From assembly GCA_023150125.1 (NCBI GenBank), contig JAKLLM010000004.1:1-35279 (forward strand): DNA of 35,279 nucleotides. Reading direction: 5' to 3'. The notes beneath the pieces were generated by a model, which saw only the letters and a list, made by a program, of their open reading frames with translations, did not search any database and had not been told where the DNA came from. Both the position numbers and the translations under genes were made by a program. The DNA comes from Zoogloea sp. Its GTDB lineage: Bacteria; Pseudomonadota; Gammaproteobacteria; Burkholderiales; Rhodocyclaceae. Positions 14,674 to 23,343 of this stretch are shown here, piece after piece (positions within the stretch are counted from its first letter, which is position 1; each line of letters begins with the position of its first letter).

Positions 14674-16473
14674 ATGTCCAGCCACGCCTCCTTTGCCACC
14701 CACGAACACCGGCTGAGTCTGGCCGAGATTCTCGATGTGCTGGTTGCCGACGGCCTGGTGGCGCGGGCCGACGCCGATGCCTTGTTGCTGGCCCAGCGCC
14801 ACAGGGCCGGCGAAGCCCATCCGCTGGCCGTCATCGCCGGCCAGAAGTGGCATGCGCTGCAGCAGCCCCATCGCCTGCTGGGGCTCGAGGAGCTGACCGA
14901 GTGGCTGGCGGGCAAGGTCGAGCTGGATTACCTGCGCATCGACCCGCTCAAGATCGACTTCGCGGCGGTGACCGGGGTGATGTCGTCGGCCTATGCCACG
15001 CGTTTCGGAGTGCTGCCGATCCAGGTGGGCCTGCGCGAGGTGGTGGTGGCGACGACCCAGCCCTTCCTGCGCGAATGGGAAAAGGAAGTCGCCGGCATCC
15101 TGAAGAAGGAAATCCGCCGCGTGGTGGCCAGCCCGGCCGACGTGGCGCGCTACCTGGTCGAGTTCTACAACCTGGCCCGCTCGGTCAAGAAGGCGGCCCA
15201 GACGAGCGGCGCCCACGGCATCGGCGCGACCTCCTTCGAGCAGCTGGTTGACCTGGGCCAGGGCAACCGCCAGTTCGATGCCAACGACCGGCACATCGTC
15301 AACATCGTCGACTGGCTGTGGCAGTACGCCTTCGAGCAGCGCGCCAGCGACATCCACATCGAGCCGCGGCGCGACATGGGGCTGGTGCGCTTCCGCATCG
15401 ACGGGGTGCTGCACCAGGTGTACCAGATGCCGATGAGCGTGCTCACGGCGATGACCAGCCGCATCAAGATCCTCGGCCGGATGGACGTGGTCGAGAAGCG
15501 CCGCCCCCAGGACGGCCGCATCAAGACCCGCGTGGCCAGCGGCAAGGAGGTCGAGCTGCGCCTGTCCACGCTGCCCACCGCCTTCGGCGAGAAGCTGGTG
15601 ATGCGCATCTTCGACCCCGAGGTGCTGGTGCGCAACATGGCCGAGCTGGGTTTTTCGGAGCAGGACGAGGCGCGTTGGCATTCGATCGCCGGGCGGCCCA
15701 ACGGCATCATCCTGGTCACCGGGCCGACCGGTTCGGGCAAGACCACCACGCTGTATTCGACCCTCAAGCAGCTCGCCACCCCCGAGGTGAACGTGTGCAC
15801 CATCGAAGACCCGATCGAGATGGTCGAGCCGGCCTTCAACCAGATGCAGGTGCACCAGGCCATCGACCTGGGCTTCGCCGAGGGCGTGCGGGCGCTGATG
15901 CGGCAGGACCCGGACATCATCATGGTGGGCGAGATCCGCGACCTGCAGACCGCCGAGATGGCGATCCAGGCGGCGCTCACCGGGCACCTGGTGCTGTCCA
16001 CGCTGCACACCAACGATGCGCCGGCGGCGCTCACCCGGATGCTCGACCTGGGCGTGCCGGCCTACCTTCTCAATGCCACCGTGCTCGGCATCATGGCCCA
16101 GCGGCTGGTGCGCATCCTGTGCCCGCACTGCAAGGAAGCCCACCCGCCGACCCCCGACGAGGAGGCGATCTGGGACCACCTCGTCACCCCCTGGAAGGCG
16201 CCGCGGCCCAAGCTCTTCCACCGCCCGGTGGGTTGCATCGAATGCCGCATGACCGGCTACATGGGGCGGATCGGGCTGTACGAGATCCTGCTGATGTCGC
16301 CGGAGCTCAAGAAAGCGATCGGCGGCGAGATCGACCTGGCCCGGGTGCGCGAACAGGCCATCCGCGAGGGCATGAAGCCGCTGCGCCTGTCGGGGGCGCT
16401 CAAGGTGGCCGCCGGCATCACGACCCTGGCCGAGGTGGTCAAGGTCGCCCCGCCCGCCGAGGCGGCCGACTAG
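14674..16473 (+). CDS. GspE/PulE-family secretion ATPase
   Basis: The protein is 599 residues from ATG 14674; a GTG nine bases upstream is an alternative start. It has the usual GspE/PilB architecture: an N-terminal regulatory region, then the ATPase. Walker A is GPTGSGKTTT (residues 350-359), the Asp box is IEDPIE, Walker B is DPDIIMVGEIRD (near 412), and the His box is LSTLHTNDA. The zinc-binding tetracysteine is present as CPHC (483, 486) and CIEC (521, 524). Such ATPases power type II secretion or type IV pilus assembly. No gspF/pilC, pseudopilin or secretin gene lies beside it, so it is an orphan here and must act with parts encoded elsewhere, or in a distinct role. Confidence 0.9.
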   Translation: MSSHASFATHEHRLSLAEILDVLVADGLVARADADALLLAQRHRAGEAHPLAVIAGQKWHALQQPHRLLGLEELTEWLAGKVELDYLRIDPLKIDFAAVTGVMSSAYATRFGVLPIQVGLREVVVATTQPFLREWEKEVAGILKKEIRRVVASPADVARYLVEFYNLARSVKKAAQTSGAHGIGATSFEQLVDLGQGNRQFDANDRHIVNIVDWLWQYAFEQRASDIHIEPRRDMGLVRFRIDGVLHQVYQMPMSVLTAMTSRIKILGRMDVVEKRRPQDGRIKTRVASGKEVELRLSTLPTAFGEKLVMRIFDPEVLVRNMAELGFSEQDEARWHSIAGRPNGIILVTGPTGSGKTTTLYSTLKQLATPEVNVCTIEDPIEMVEPAFNQMQVHQAIDLGFAEGVRALMRQDPDIIMVGEIRDLQTAEMAIQAALTGHLVLSTLHTNDAPAALTRMLDLGVPAYLLNATVLGIMAQRLVRILCPHCKEAHPPTPDEEAIWDHLVTPWKAPRPKLFHRPVGCIECRMTGYMGRIGLYEILLMSPELKKAIGGEIDLARVREQAIREGMKPLRLSGALKVAAGITTLAEVVKVAPPAEAAD

Positions 16474-16574
16474 CGCCGGAAAGGCCGGGGATGAGGGCTA
16501 ATGCGGACAGCGCCCGGGCGGCGCTTCGGCTATCCTGCAGCCTCCTGCTGAGCGCAAGCCCCTGATTTTCTTCG

Positions 16575-17510
16575 ATGTCGTCCTTTCTCCACCAGCTTTC
16601 CCTGGCTGCACCGCTGTTCGCGCTGGTTTTTGTCGGCTACGGGCTGATGCGTTTCTCCGGCTGGCCGACCACCATGTCGGACAACCTGTCGCGCTTCGTC
16701 TTCTCGGTGGCGATGCCGGCGATGCTGTTCCGCATGATGAGCGACCTGTCGCGGCTGCCGCCGGTGGATGCACGCCTGTTGGCGGCCTTTTTCGGCAGCT
16801 GCCTGATCGTCTTCGTGCTCGGCCGCCTGGTGGCCTGGAGGTTTTTCGGGCTCGACGGGGCCGGGCAGTCGCTGTTCGGGCTGGGCGGGGTGTTCTCCAA
16901 CAACGTGCTGCTGGGCATCCCGCTCGCCAAGGTGGCGCTGGGCGAGGCGGCGCTGCCGTCGGTGGCGCTGGTGCTGGTGTTCAACTCGCTCACCCTGTGG
17001 ACCCTGGTCACCGTGTCGGTGGAATGGGCGCGGCACGGCAGCTTCACCGCCCACGGTTTCGTCAAGACGGTGAAGGCGGTGCTGACGACGCCGATTGTCG
17101 CGAGCATTTTGTCCGGCACCCTGTTCGGCCTCACCGGCCTGCCGGTGCCCGAGCTCATCGACCAGCCGCTGGCGATGGTGGCCACCGCTGCCGCGCCGCT
17201 GGCGATGATCGTGCTCGGCATGGGCCTCGCCGAATACGGCATCCGCGAAGGCTGGCAGATCAGTGTGGCGATCACCGCGGTGAAGCTGCTGGTGCAGCCG
17301 CTGGTGGTGTGGCTGCTGGCCCGGCTGCTCGGCCTGCCGCCCCTCGAGACGCAGGTGGTGGTGCTGCTCGCCTCGCTCGCGGTGGGGGCCAACGTGTATC
17401 TGATGGCGCGCCACTTCAAGGTGCTCGAAGGCCCGGTGGCGGGCAGCCTGATCCTGTCCACCATGCTGTCGGCGCTCACCACGCCGCTCATCGTCAGCCT
17501 GATGGGCTGA
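16575..17510 (+). CDS. AEC-family transporter (auxin efflux carrier type)
   Basis: The 311-residue protein has about ten hydrophobic segments in two inverted halves, as in the AEC/BART superfamily. Family features include the first-helix segment LFALVFVGYGLMRFSG, LSRFVFSVAMPAMLFRMM, the GGVFSNNVLLGIPLA block in the first half, and PLAMIVLGMGLAEYG followed by VGANVYLMARHF near the end. AEC proteins export or take up organic acids, such as malonate or malate in some bacteria; the substrate is not readable here. The ribosome binding site is weak. The next gene starts 21 bp after the stop. Confidence 0.88.
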   Translation: MSSFLHQLSLAAPLFALVFVGYGLMRFSGWPTTMSDNLSRFVFSVAMPAMLFRMMSDLSRLPPVDARLLAAFFGSCLIVFVLGRLVAWRFFGLDGAGQSLFGLGGVFSNNVLLGIPLAKVALGEAALPSVALVLVFNSLTLWTLVTVSVEWARHGSFTAHGFVKTVKAVLTTPIVASILSGTLFGLTGLPVPELIDQPLAMVATAAAPLAMIVLGMGLAEYGIREGWQISVAITAVKLLVQPLVVWLLARLLGLPPLETQVVVLLASLAVGANVYLMARHFKVLEGPVAGSLILSTMLSALTTPLIVSLMG

Positions 17511-17531
17511 CGGCGCCGCAGCGAACCCGCG

Positions 17532-20180
17532 ATGCGCCAGCGCCTCCTGCCCGCCTGCCTTGCCGGACTGTTGCTGCTGGCACCGGCGACATTTGCCTTC
17601 GCCGCGCCGCCGCCGGTGGTGGAGCGCACGCTGGCCACCCGTGCGGCACTGGACGCCTTGTTCTCGATGGAAGCCCTGGCGCCCGAAGGCTCAGCCCCCA
17701 CGCCGCCGCCCGATTTCAGCCCGGACGACGCCGACGAGGCGGCGCTGATCGCCTTCCTGGCCCGCCAGAAGCGCCGCGGTGCCGATCTCGACGCCTATCG
17801 CCAGCTGGGCACGCCGCTGCTCCACACGATCCGGGCCGGCCTGCACGACACCGCCCGCTGGCTGCTCGCCAACGGCGCCGATCCCCGCCTGCGGGTGCGC
17901 GATGCCGCCGAGGCCCCCACGGGTTTCCCGCCCCCCGACGCGCTGGGGGTGGCCGTTGCCGCGGGTGCCTGGAAGCTCGTCGACACCCTCCTGCATCAGC
18001 CCGCCTATGCCACGCTGTCGCCGCGGGACAAGGCCCGCGCGCTGTGGCCCTACGCCCTCGCCTCCGCCCCCCGCACGGCCGGGCTGTTTGGCCGGCGGAT
18101 GGCCCTGCCGTCCTTCGCCAGCGACCCCGAGCTGGCCAGCGCCCTGCTGGAGCATGCCCTGTGCAGCGGGCAGGCCGGGCTGGCCAAGGCCCTCCTTGCC
18201 GGCGACGGGGGCCGGCTGGGGGAGGGCAGTTTCGGCCCGTCCGCGGCGGGCTGCCTGCGGATCGAAGGCCGGGTTTCGCCGGACAAGCTCCCGGCACGCG
18301 AATGGCAGGACATCGAGCAGCGCCTCGGCCGGCCGGTGCTGCCCTGGCTGGTGATCCAGGCCGCCACGCCGGCGCGGGCGGCAGGCCTGTTGGCGTCCGG
18401 GCTGCGCAGCCCCTGGGGTGAGCCGGCGGCCTTGGGCCTCTACGTGCGCCATGCGCTGCGCGCGCCAGCGGGTATCCCGCTGCTGCGGGCAGTGCCGCCC
18501 GACGTGCTTCGATCAGCCTTGGATGACGACGCGATCCTCGCTGAATGGCTGGCCACCAGCGTCGACTGGCCCCAGGCCGATCTCGACTGGGCCCTCGCCC
18601 AGGTGGCGCCTGCGCGGCTCGCCGGGCAACTCGGGCCGCTGCTCGAACGCTGGGGGTATTCCCGCCTCGCCGGGCGCGACGTCAGGGACCGCGCTGCCCG
18701 CCTGGCCCGCTGGACGGCCCTCACCGGCCGCCTCGCCGCGCCGCTGCCGCCGGCGGGCAACGCCCCTTTCCTTTACGTGGTGCCGCCCGAACTCTGGCCG
18801 CGCTGGTTCGCGCTGGGTTACCGCCCGGCCGACCACCAGTGGGCCGACTGGCTGAGCGGGCTGGAGCCGGCCGGCCTGGAGCGGGTCTGGCCGCTGATCG
18901 CCCGGCACCAGCCCGACATTGCCCGGCGGGCGCCGACATGGCTGGTGGCGCCCCTGTCGGTGGGCCCCATCGACGATCCCGAGGCCCGGCGCCTGAGCTA
19001 CCGCGGCCGCTATCACCACGACCCGGATCTGCTCGCCAAGCTGCGCTTCCTGGCCGCCCGCGCGGGCCGGGTCGCGCAGCCCCGCTGGCTGGCCGCCGAG
19101 TTTGCGCTGGAGAAGCCCGCGCCCGGCGTCGCGCTGGCCCTCGCCCAAGGCTGGGTCAAGCCGGCGCCTGCGGCCAAGCGCCGCCAGCTGGAGCCGGCCC
19201 CGCTGGCCTGCATGCCCCGGCCCGGCCCCGGGCTGCGCCGGACGCTGGCGGTGTCAGGGGCGCTGCAGGGCGCAGATGGCGTCGTGGCCTCCATCGACGC
19301 CGTCCAGCCCCTCGCGCGGCCCGGTGCGGCGGCCTGTGAATGGCTGGTGAGCGGCGGTAGCGGTGGCGGGCGGGAGTACATCGACGAGGAGAGTTTCAGC
19401 CAGGGTGTGAACCGGCTGACGCCCTGCCCCGACGCCTGGCGCGTCGCCGCGCTGTGGCGGGAGGGTGGCGGCTGGCGGCCGGTCGAGGGTGAGGTGCCGG
19501 TCGGCCCGCTGCAGCCCATCCGCCTCGCCGGCGCCGGGCTGGCGGGCTTTGCCGCGCTGGAGGTCGATTACGGCACCTGCGGCCAGCGGGCCGCCGAGGT
19601 GTTCATCCCCCAGTTCAAGGCGGACGGCGGCCTGACGTTCAAGCCCGCCGGGCCCGGCGAGGCGCTGTTCGACGCCCTGGCGCTGCAATGCAGCTTCAGG
19701 AACCTGGCGGAGTGCCCGGGGCTGGCCAGCGGGCAGGAAACTCCAGCGGCTGCGCTGGGCGTGGCCGACTTTGCCGATCGCCACTGGGCGGCCGGCAAGG
19801 CGGCCTTCCTCGATGCGCTGGCCCGCTTCGACCGCAATGCGCTGGCCGAGGCTGAAGCCCAGGGGCTGTTTCCCCACTGGCTCGACGAGGCGGCCCGTGG
19901 CCTTGCCGCTGGGCCGGTGCCGAGCCTGCCGGAGCGCCGCCGCCGCATGGCCTGGTTGCAGGCCCGGCGCAACCCGCGCCCGGCGTATTCGGATGAAACC
20001 GTGGCGAGCCTGGTGCCCTGGCTGCCGGCCGAAGACTGGACGCCGCTCGTCGAGGCGCTGCGCTGCAGCCGCCCGTCCACCCTCGACGCGGCGCGTTCCC
20101 GAGCCCGCGAGCTGGGGCGCACCGATCTGGAGAGCCGCCTGCAGCGCGCCCGGGCGCAGGATTGCGAGGCCTCGCCATGA
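17532..20180 (+). CDS. Large exported protein with ankyrin-like repeats
   Basis: The 882-residue product has a signal peptide (MRQRLLPACLAGLLLLAPATFAFA). Residues about 75-170 contain ankyrin-like units: LLHTIRAGLHDTARWLLANGADPRLRVRD and ALGVAVAAGAWKLVDTLLHQ. Most of the remainder is helical and Trp/Arg/Ala-rich, with no domain I recognise; a less repetitive part near residues 555-720 contains cysteines that could form periplasmic disulphides. The whole frame is used without gaps and has the same codon bias as the neighbours, so it is a real gene. It sits between two unrelated transporters. A periplasmic scaffold or binding role is the safest guess. Confidence 0.7.
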   Translation: MRQRLLPACLAGLLLLAPATFAFAAPPPVVERTLATRAALDALFSMEALAPEGSAPTPPPDFSPDDADEAALIAFLARQKRRGADLDAYRQLGTPLLHTIRAGLHDTARWLLANGADPRLRVRDAAEAPTGFPPPDALGVAVAAGAWKLVDTLLHQPAYATLSPRDKARALWPYALASAPRTAGLFGRRMALPSFASDPELASALLEHALCSGQAGLAKALLAGDGGRLGEGSFGPSAAGCLRIEGRVSPDKLPAREWQDIEQRLGRPVLPWLVIQAATPARAAGLLASGLRSPWGEPAALGLYVRHALRAPAGIPLLRAVPPDVLRSALDDDAILAEWLATSVDWPQADLDWALAQVAPARLAGQLGPLLERWGYSRLAGRDVRDRAARLARWTALTGRLAAPLPPAGNAPFLYVVPPELWPRWFALGYRPADHQWADWLSGLEPAGLERVWPLIARHQPDIARRAPTWLVAPLSVGPIDDPEARRLSYRGRYHHDPDLLAKLRFLAARAGRVAQPRWLAAEFALEKPAPGVALALAQGWVKPAPAAKRRQLEPAPLACMPRPGPGLRRTLAVSGALQGADGVVASIDAVQPLARPGAAACEWLVSGGSGGGREYIDEESFSQGVNRLTPCPDAWRVAALWREGGGWRPVEGEVPVGPLQPIRLAGAGLAGFAALEVDYGTCGQRAAEVFIPQFKADGGLTFKPAGPGEALFDALALQCSFRNLAECPGLASGQETPAAALGVADFADRHWAAGKAAFLDALARFDRNALAEAEAQGLFPHWLDEAARGLAAGPVPSLPERRRRMAWLQARRNPRPAYSDETVASLVPWLPAEDWTPLVEALRCSRPSTLDAARSRARELGRTDLESRLQRARAQDCEASP

Positions 20181-20212
20181 GCGCCCACCCCACCCGCGAG
20201 AAGCTCCCATGA
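20177..20212 (+). CDS. Possible 11-codon linker ORF coupling two genes
   Basis: An ATG at 20177 overlaps the stop of the ankyrin-like gene (ATGA). It reads MSAHPTREKLP and ends at a TGA (20210-20212) that itself overlaps the ATG of the EamA transporter gene (ATGA). It contains the GAGAAG that would serve as that gene's ribosome binding site. This may be chance, or a translational coupling device. No function is claimed. Confidence 0.3.
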   Translation: MSAHPTREKLP

Positions 20213-21117
20213 ACACCTTCCCCGGTCTGAAGCGCTGGCTGCCCGCGCTGGCCCTCGTCGTCCTGTCGTGCACCTGGGGTTACACCTGGGTGCTGGTCAA
20301 GCAGGCGCTCGAATACGCCTCGCCCTTCTCGCTGGCGGCCCAGCGGGCGGTGGGTGGCGCGCTGGCGCTGGTGCTGGCGGTGCACCTCACCGGCCGTTCG
20401 ATGGCCCTGGTCGCGCCGGGAGCGACAGTGCTGCTGGGCTTGATCCAGGTAGCCGGCTTCACGATCCTGCAAACGTCCGCGTTGGTCGAAGGCGGGCCGG
20501 GCAAGACCTCAGTGCTGATCTTCACGATGCCGATCTGGACCCTGCTGATGTCGTGGCCGCTGCTCGGCGAACGCGTCCAGGGCCGCCAGTGGCTGGCGGC
20601 GGTGAGCACCCTCGGCGGGCTGCTGCTGATCATCGAGCCGTGGAACATGCAGACCAGCCTGGCCAGCAAGCTGCTGGGCCTGTCGGCGGCCCTGTGCTGG
20701 GCGGTCGGCACGATCCTCATCAAGCGTTTGCGCCAGGCCCACCGGGTCGACCTGCTGGTGCTCACCATGTGGCAGATGATCTTCGGTTCGGTGCCGCTCC
20801 TGCTGCTGATGGTGTTCGTGCCCGGCCAGCCCACCGCGTGGACGCCCGATTACCTGCTGATGCTCACCTTCCTGTCGGTGGCCAGCGTGGCCATGTGCTG
20901 GTGGCTGTGGGGCTGGATCCTGAGCCGCGTGCCGGCCTGGGAGGCCAGCCTGTCGGTGCTCGGCACGCCGGTGGTGGCGATCCTGTCGTCGCGTCTCACG
21001 CTGGGCGAGGCCTTCAAGGCCAGCGAGGTGGCCGGCATCCTGCTGATCGGCGGCGGGCTGGCGCTGCTGTCACTGTTCGGCTGGCTGGCGAGCCGCCGCA
21101 GCGAGGCCGACAGCTGA
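20209..21117 (+). CDS. EamA/DMT-superfamily transporter
   Basis: The 302-residue protein starts at ATG 20209, preceded by GAGAAG. It has ten hydrophobic helices in two EamA repeats: LALVVLSCTWGYTWVLVKQALEYASPF in the first (with the family's WG-W-VK pattern) and LGLSAALCWAVGTILIKR in the second, ending in GILLIGGGLALLSLFGWL. EamA carriers of this type export metabolites or amino acids across the inner membrane; the substrate is unknown. The preceding 11-codon ORF could couple its translation to the upstream gene. Length and topology are normal. Confidence 0.9.
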   Translation: MNTFPGLKRWLPALALVVLSCTWGYTWVLVKQALEYASPFSLAAQRAVGGALALVLAVHLTGRSMALVAPGATVLLGLIQVAGFTILQTSALVEGGPGKTSVLIFTMPIWTLLMSWPLLGERVQGRQWLAAVSTLGGLLLIIEPWNMQTSLASKLLGLSAALCWAVGTILIKRLRQAHRVDLLVLTMWQMIFGSVPLLLLMVFVPGQPTAWTPDYLLMLTFLSVASVAMCWWLWGWILSRVPAWEASLSVLGTPVVAILSSRLTLGEAFKASEVAGILLIGGGLALLSLFGWLASRRSEADS

Positions 21118-21201
21118 ACTTTCTGCGTCCGGAGGTATGCCCCCACGCCGCTTGTGGGTTATCTTCGCGGCCGTACCCGAATCACCGCCAGAGGAATCCC
21201 C

Positions 21202-21540
21202 ATGAGCAGCCTGCCCAAGTGCCCCCAGTGTTCGTCCGAATATACCTACGAGGACGGCGACAACTACGTCTGCCCCGAGTGCGCCCACGAGTGGCCGAAG
21301 GTCGCCGCTGCGGTGGCCGAGGACGTCAAGGTGATCCGTGACGCGGTGGGCAACGTGCTGCAGGACGGCGACACCGTCACCGTGGTCAAGGACCTGAAGG
21401 TGAAGGGATCGTCGTCGGTGGTGAAGGTCGGCACCAAGGTCAAGAACATCCGCCTCGTCGACGGCGACCACGACATCGACTGCAAGATCGACGGTTTCGG
21501 CCAGATGGGGCTGAAGTCGGAGTTCGTCAAGAAGGTCTGA
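21202..21540 (+). CDS. yjdM: Zinc-ribbon protein YjdM (PhnA family)
   Basis: The 112-residue product starts behind GAGGAA. The N-terminal zinc ribbon has two CxxC pairs ([10 protein letters not shown] and CPECAHEW). The C-terminal SH3-like domain reads [66 protein letters not shown], typical of YjdM/PhnA. Despite the historical name it is not the phosphonoacetate hydrolase; its role is unclear. The gene stands alone, 43 bp upstream of the NYN-domain gene and on the same strand. Confidence 0.93.
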   Translation: MSSLPKCPQCSSEYTYEDGDNYVCPECAHEWPKVAAAVAEDVKVIRDAVGNVLQDGDTVTVVKDLKVKGSSSVVKVGTKVKNIRLVDGDHDIDCKIDGFGQMGLKSEFVKKV

Positions 21541-21583
21541 CCGGGCGTAAGCTCACAATCCCGCCCCCCAACCGGAGAAGCCC

Positions 21584-22915
21584 ATGGCGTCCAGCCCCGA
21601 CAGCATCAGCATGGCCCTGTTCTGCGACTTCGAGAACGTCGCTCTCGGCGTGCGCGACGCGAAGTACGAAAAGTTCGACATCAAGCTGGTGCTCGAGCGC
21701 CTGCTGCTCAAGGGCAGCATCGTGGTCAAGAAGGCCTACTGCGACTGGGAGCGCTACAAGGGCTTCAAGGCGGCGATGCACGAGGCCAACTTCGAGCTGA
21801 TCGAGATCCCCCACGTGCGCCAGTCCGGCAAAAACTCCGCCGACATCCGGCTGGTGGTCGACGCCCTCGACCTCTGTTACACCAAGAGCCACGTGGATAC
21901 CTTCGTGATCATCAGCGGCGACTCCGACTTCTCGCCGCTGGTCTCCAAGCTGCGCGAGAACGCCAAGCAGGTGATCGGCGTCGGCGTGAAGCAATCCACC
22001 TCCGACCTGCTCATCGCCAACTGCGACGAGTTCATCTTCTACGACGACCTGGTGCGCGAGACCCGCCACGCTTCGGCCCGCCCCGAGCCTCGCGAGGCCC
22101 AGGCCCCGTCGTCGCGGCGCAGCCCCGAAGAAGAAAAGCGCCGCCGCGAGGAGCTCGACAGCCGCCGCACCCGCGCCGTCACGATGGCCGTCGAGACCTG
22201 CGACGCGCTGATCGCCGAGCGCGGCGACACCGGCAAGATCTGGGCCTCGATGCTGAAGGACGCCATCAAGCGCCGCCAGCCGGGCTTCAACGAGTCCTAC
22301 TTCGGCTTCAAGGCCTTCGGCAACCTGCTCGACGAGGCCCAGGCCCGCGGGCTGCTGGAGGTGGGTCGGGACGAGAAATCCGGCACCTTCGTGACCCGCG
22401 CCGGTGGCCAGTTGAAGGCTGAGCCGGTGGCAGTCGAGCCGCTGGCCATCCCCGCCGAGGCGCCGCCTGCCGAGGCACAGTCCGCTGAAACCCGCCGCCC
22501 GTCGCGGCGCAGTGGGCGCGGTGCCCGCAAGGCTCCGTCCGAGGTGGCCCCGCAGCCCGAAGTGGTGGCCGAGGCTCCCGCCGAGCCGGTGATTGAAGCC
22601 GTACCGGTGGCCGCCCCTGAAACCGAACCAGCCAAGGCGGACAAGCGTCGCAAGGGGCGCCGCTCCACCAAGGCCGACAGCGCGCCGCCTGCTGAAACCA
22701 CCGCCACCGCCGTCGAGCCCGCGTTTGAAGCGCCGCCCGCCGAGGAAACCCCCGCTGCCGCACCCAAGAAGGCCCGCAGCAGCCGCAAGAAAGCCGAGAA
22801 AAAGCCGGAAGCCGTCGAGGTCCCCCCAGCGGTGGCCGAAGCGCCGGCCGACGAAGCTCCTCGCAAGAAGCCGGCCCGCCGGCCCCGCAAGAGCCAGGAC
22901 AAGGCCGAGGGCTGA
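21584..22915 (+). CDS. NYN-domain putative RNase with OST-HTH/LOTUS domain and disordered tail
   Basis: The 443-residue protein starts behind GGAGAAG. Residues about 9-155 form a NYN (PIN-like) nuclease domain with the acidic residues expected for a metal-dependent RNase: ALFCDFENV (Asp15), KNSADIRLVVDALDL and VIISGDSDFSPLVSKLRE. A charged linker leads to residues about 200-275, an OST-HTH/LOTUS module (WASMLKDAIKRRQPGFNESYFGFKAFGNLLDEAQARGLLEV), an RNA-binding winged helix. The last 165 residues are Ala/Pro/Glu-rich with Lys/Arg clusters (RRSGRGARK, RRKGRRS, SRKKAEKK) and are probably disordered and RNA-binding. This matches the LabA/DUF88 group. It converges on the DsrE-like gene with 26 bp between. 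Confidence 0.9.
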   Translation: MASSPDSISMALFCDFENVALGVRDAKYEKFDIKLVLERLLLKGSIVVKKAYCDWERYKGFKAAMHEANFELIEIPHVRQSGKNSADIRLVVDALDLCYTKSHVDTFVIISGDSDFSPLVSKLRENAKQVIGVGVKQSTSDLLIANCDEFIFYDDLVRETRHASARPEPREAQAPSSRRSPEEEKRRREELDSRRTRAVTMAVETCDALIAERGDTGKIWASMLKDAIKRRQPGFNESYFGFKAFGNLLDEAQARGLLEVGRDEKSGTFVTRAGGQLKAEPVAVEPLAIPAEAPPAEAQSAETRRPSRRSGRGARKAPSEVAPQPEVVAEAPAEPVIEAVPVAAPETEPAKADKRRKGRRSTKADSAPPAETTATAVEPAFEAPPAEETPAAAPKKARSSRKKAEKKPEAVEVPPAVAEAPADEAPRKKPARRPRKSQDKAEG

Positions 22916-22941
22916 TCCGCCATCAGCGGGCGCCGGGCGGT

Positions 22942-23343
22942 TTAGAAGCTCAGCGTCCGCCAGGCCGGGTCGAGGGTGCGCCCGATGAAGGCCGCCGCGC
23001 CGGCGTGCCCGGCGAGGCCCGGGATCAGTTCAGACTCGCTTACGCCGTGGCTCGCCAGGGCCGTCGGGCAGGCGAACAGCCTTGCACCGAAGCCGACGGC
23101 CTCGCGGCGGAAGTCGGCCACCGACTTGGCGCTGCCGGCGGCGGCCTGCAGGGCTTCGGCGACGCCCTGGCGGAGCAGCTCGACCGAGCGGGCGGTGAAA
23201 TACATCTCCACTTCCACATCCATCGCCGCAGCTGCCGCGGCGAAGTAGAAGGGCGTCGCGCAGAGTTCCGGCCGGCCCGGGTCGGCGGCCCACACCAGAA
23301 TGGCCAGCTTGTCGGCCGGGGGCGCCGGCGGTTCAGAAATCAC
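22942..23343 (-). CDS. DsrE-like protein
   Basis: The 133-residue product starts at GTG 23343, overlapping the end of the GcvH-like gene by 11 nt, so the two are translationally coupled. It has the DsrE/DsrF fold pattern: KLAILVWAADPGRPELCATPFYFAAAAAAMDVEVEMYFTARSVELL, then VGFGARLFACPTALASHGV with a Cys at the place where sulfurtransferase members carry their reactive cysteine, and an acidic/hydrophobic end. DsrE-like proteins carry or sense sulfane sulfur; some relatives are linked to selenium metabolism. Here it is the last gene of the minus-strand selenium block, which fits either idea. Confidence 0.75.
   Translation of the reverse strand: MISEPPAPPADKLAILVWAADPGRPELCATPFYFAAAAAAMDVEVEMYFTARSVELLRQGVAEALQAAAGSAKSVADFRREAVGFGARLFACPTALASHGVSESELIPGLAGHAGAAAFIGRTLDPAWRTLSF

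Noticed and set aside
14176-16221. Very long open frame antisense to the Pro-rich lipoprotein and GspE-like genes
   Set aside because: It is a by-product of GC-rich third codon positions on the sense strand. Its translation is low-complexity and without motifs, while the sense strand has full ATPase motifs.
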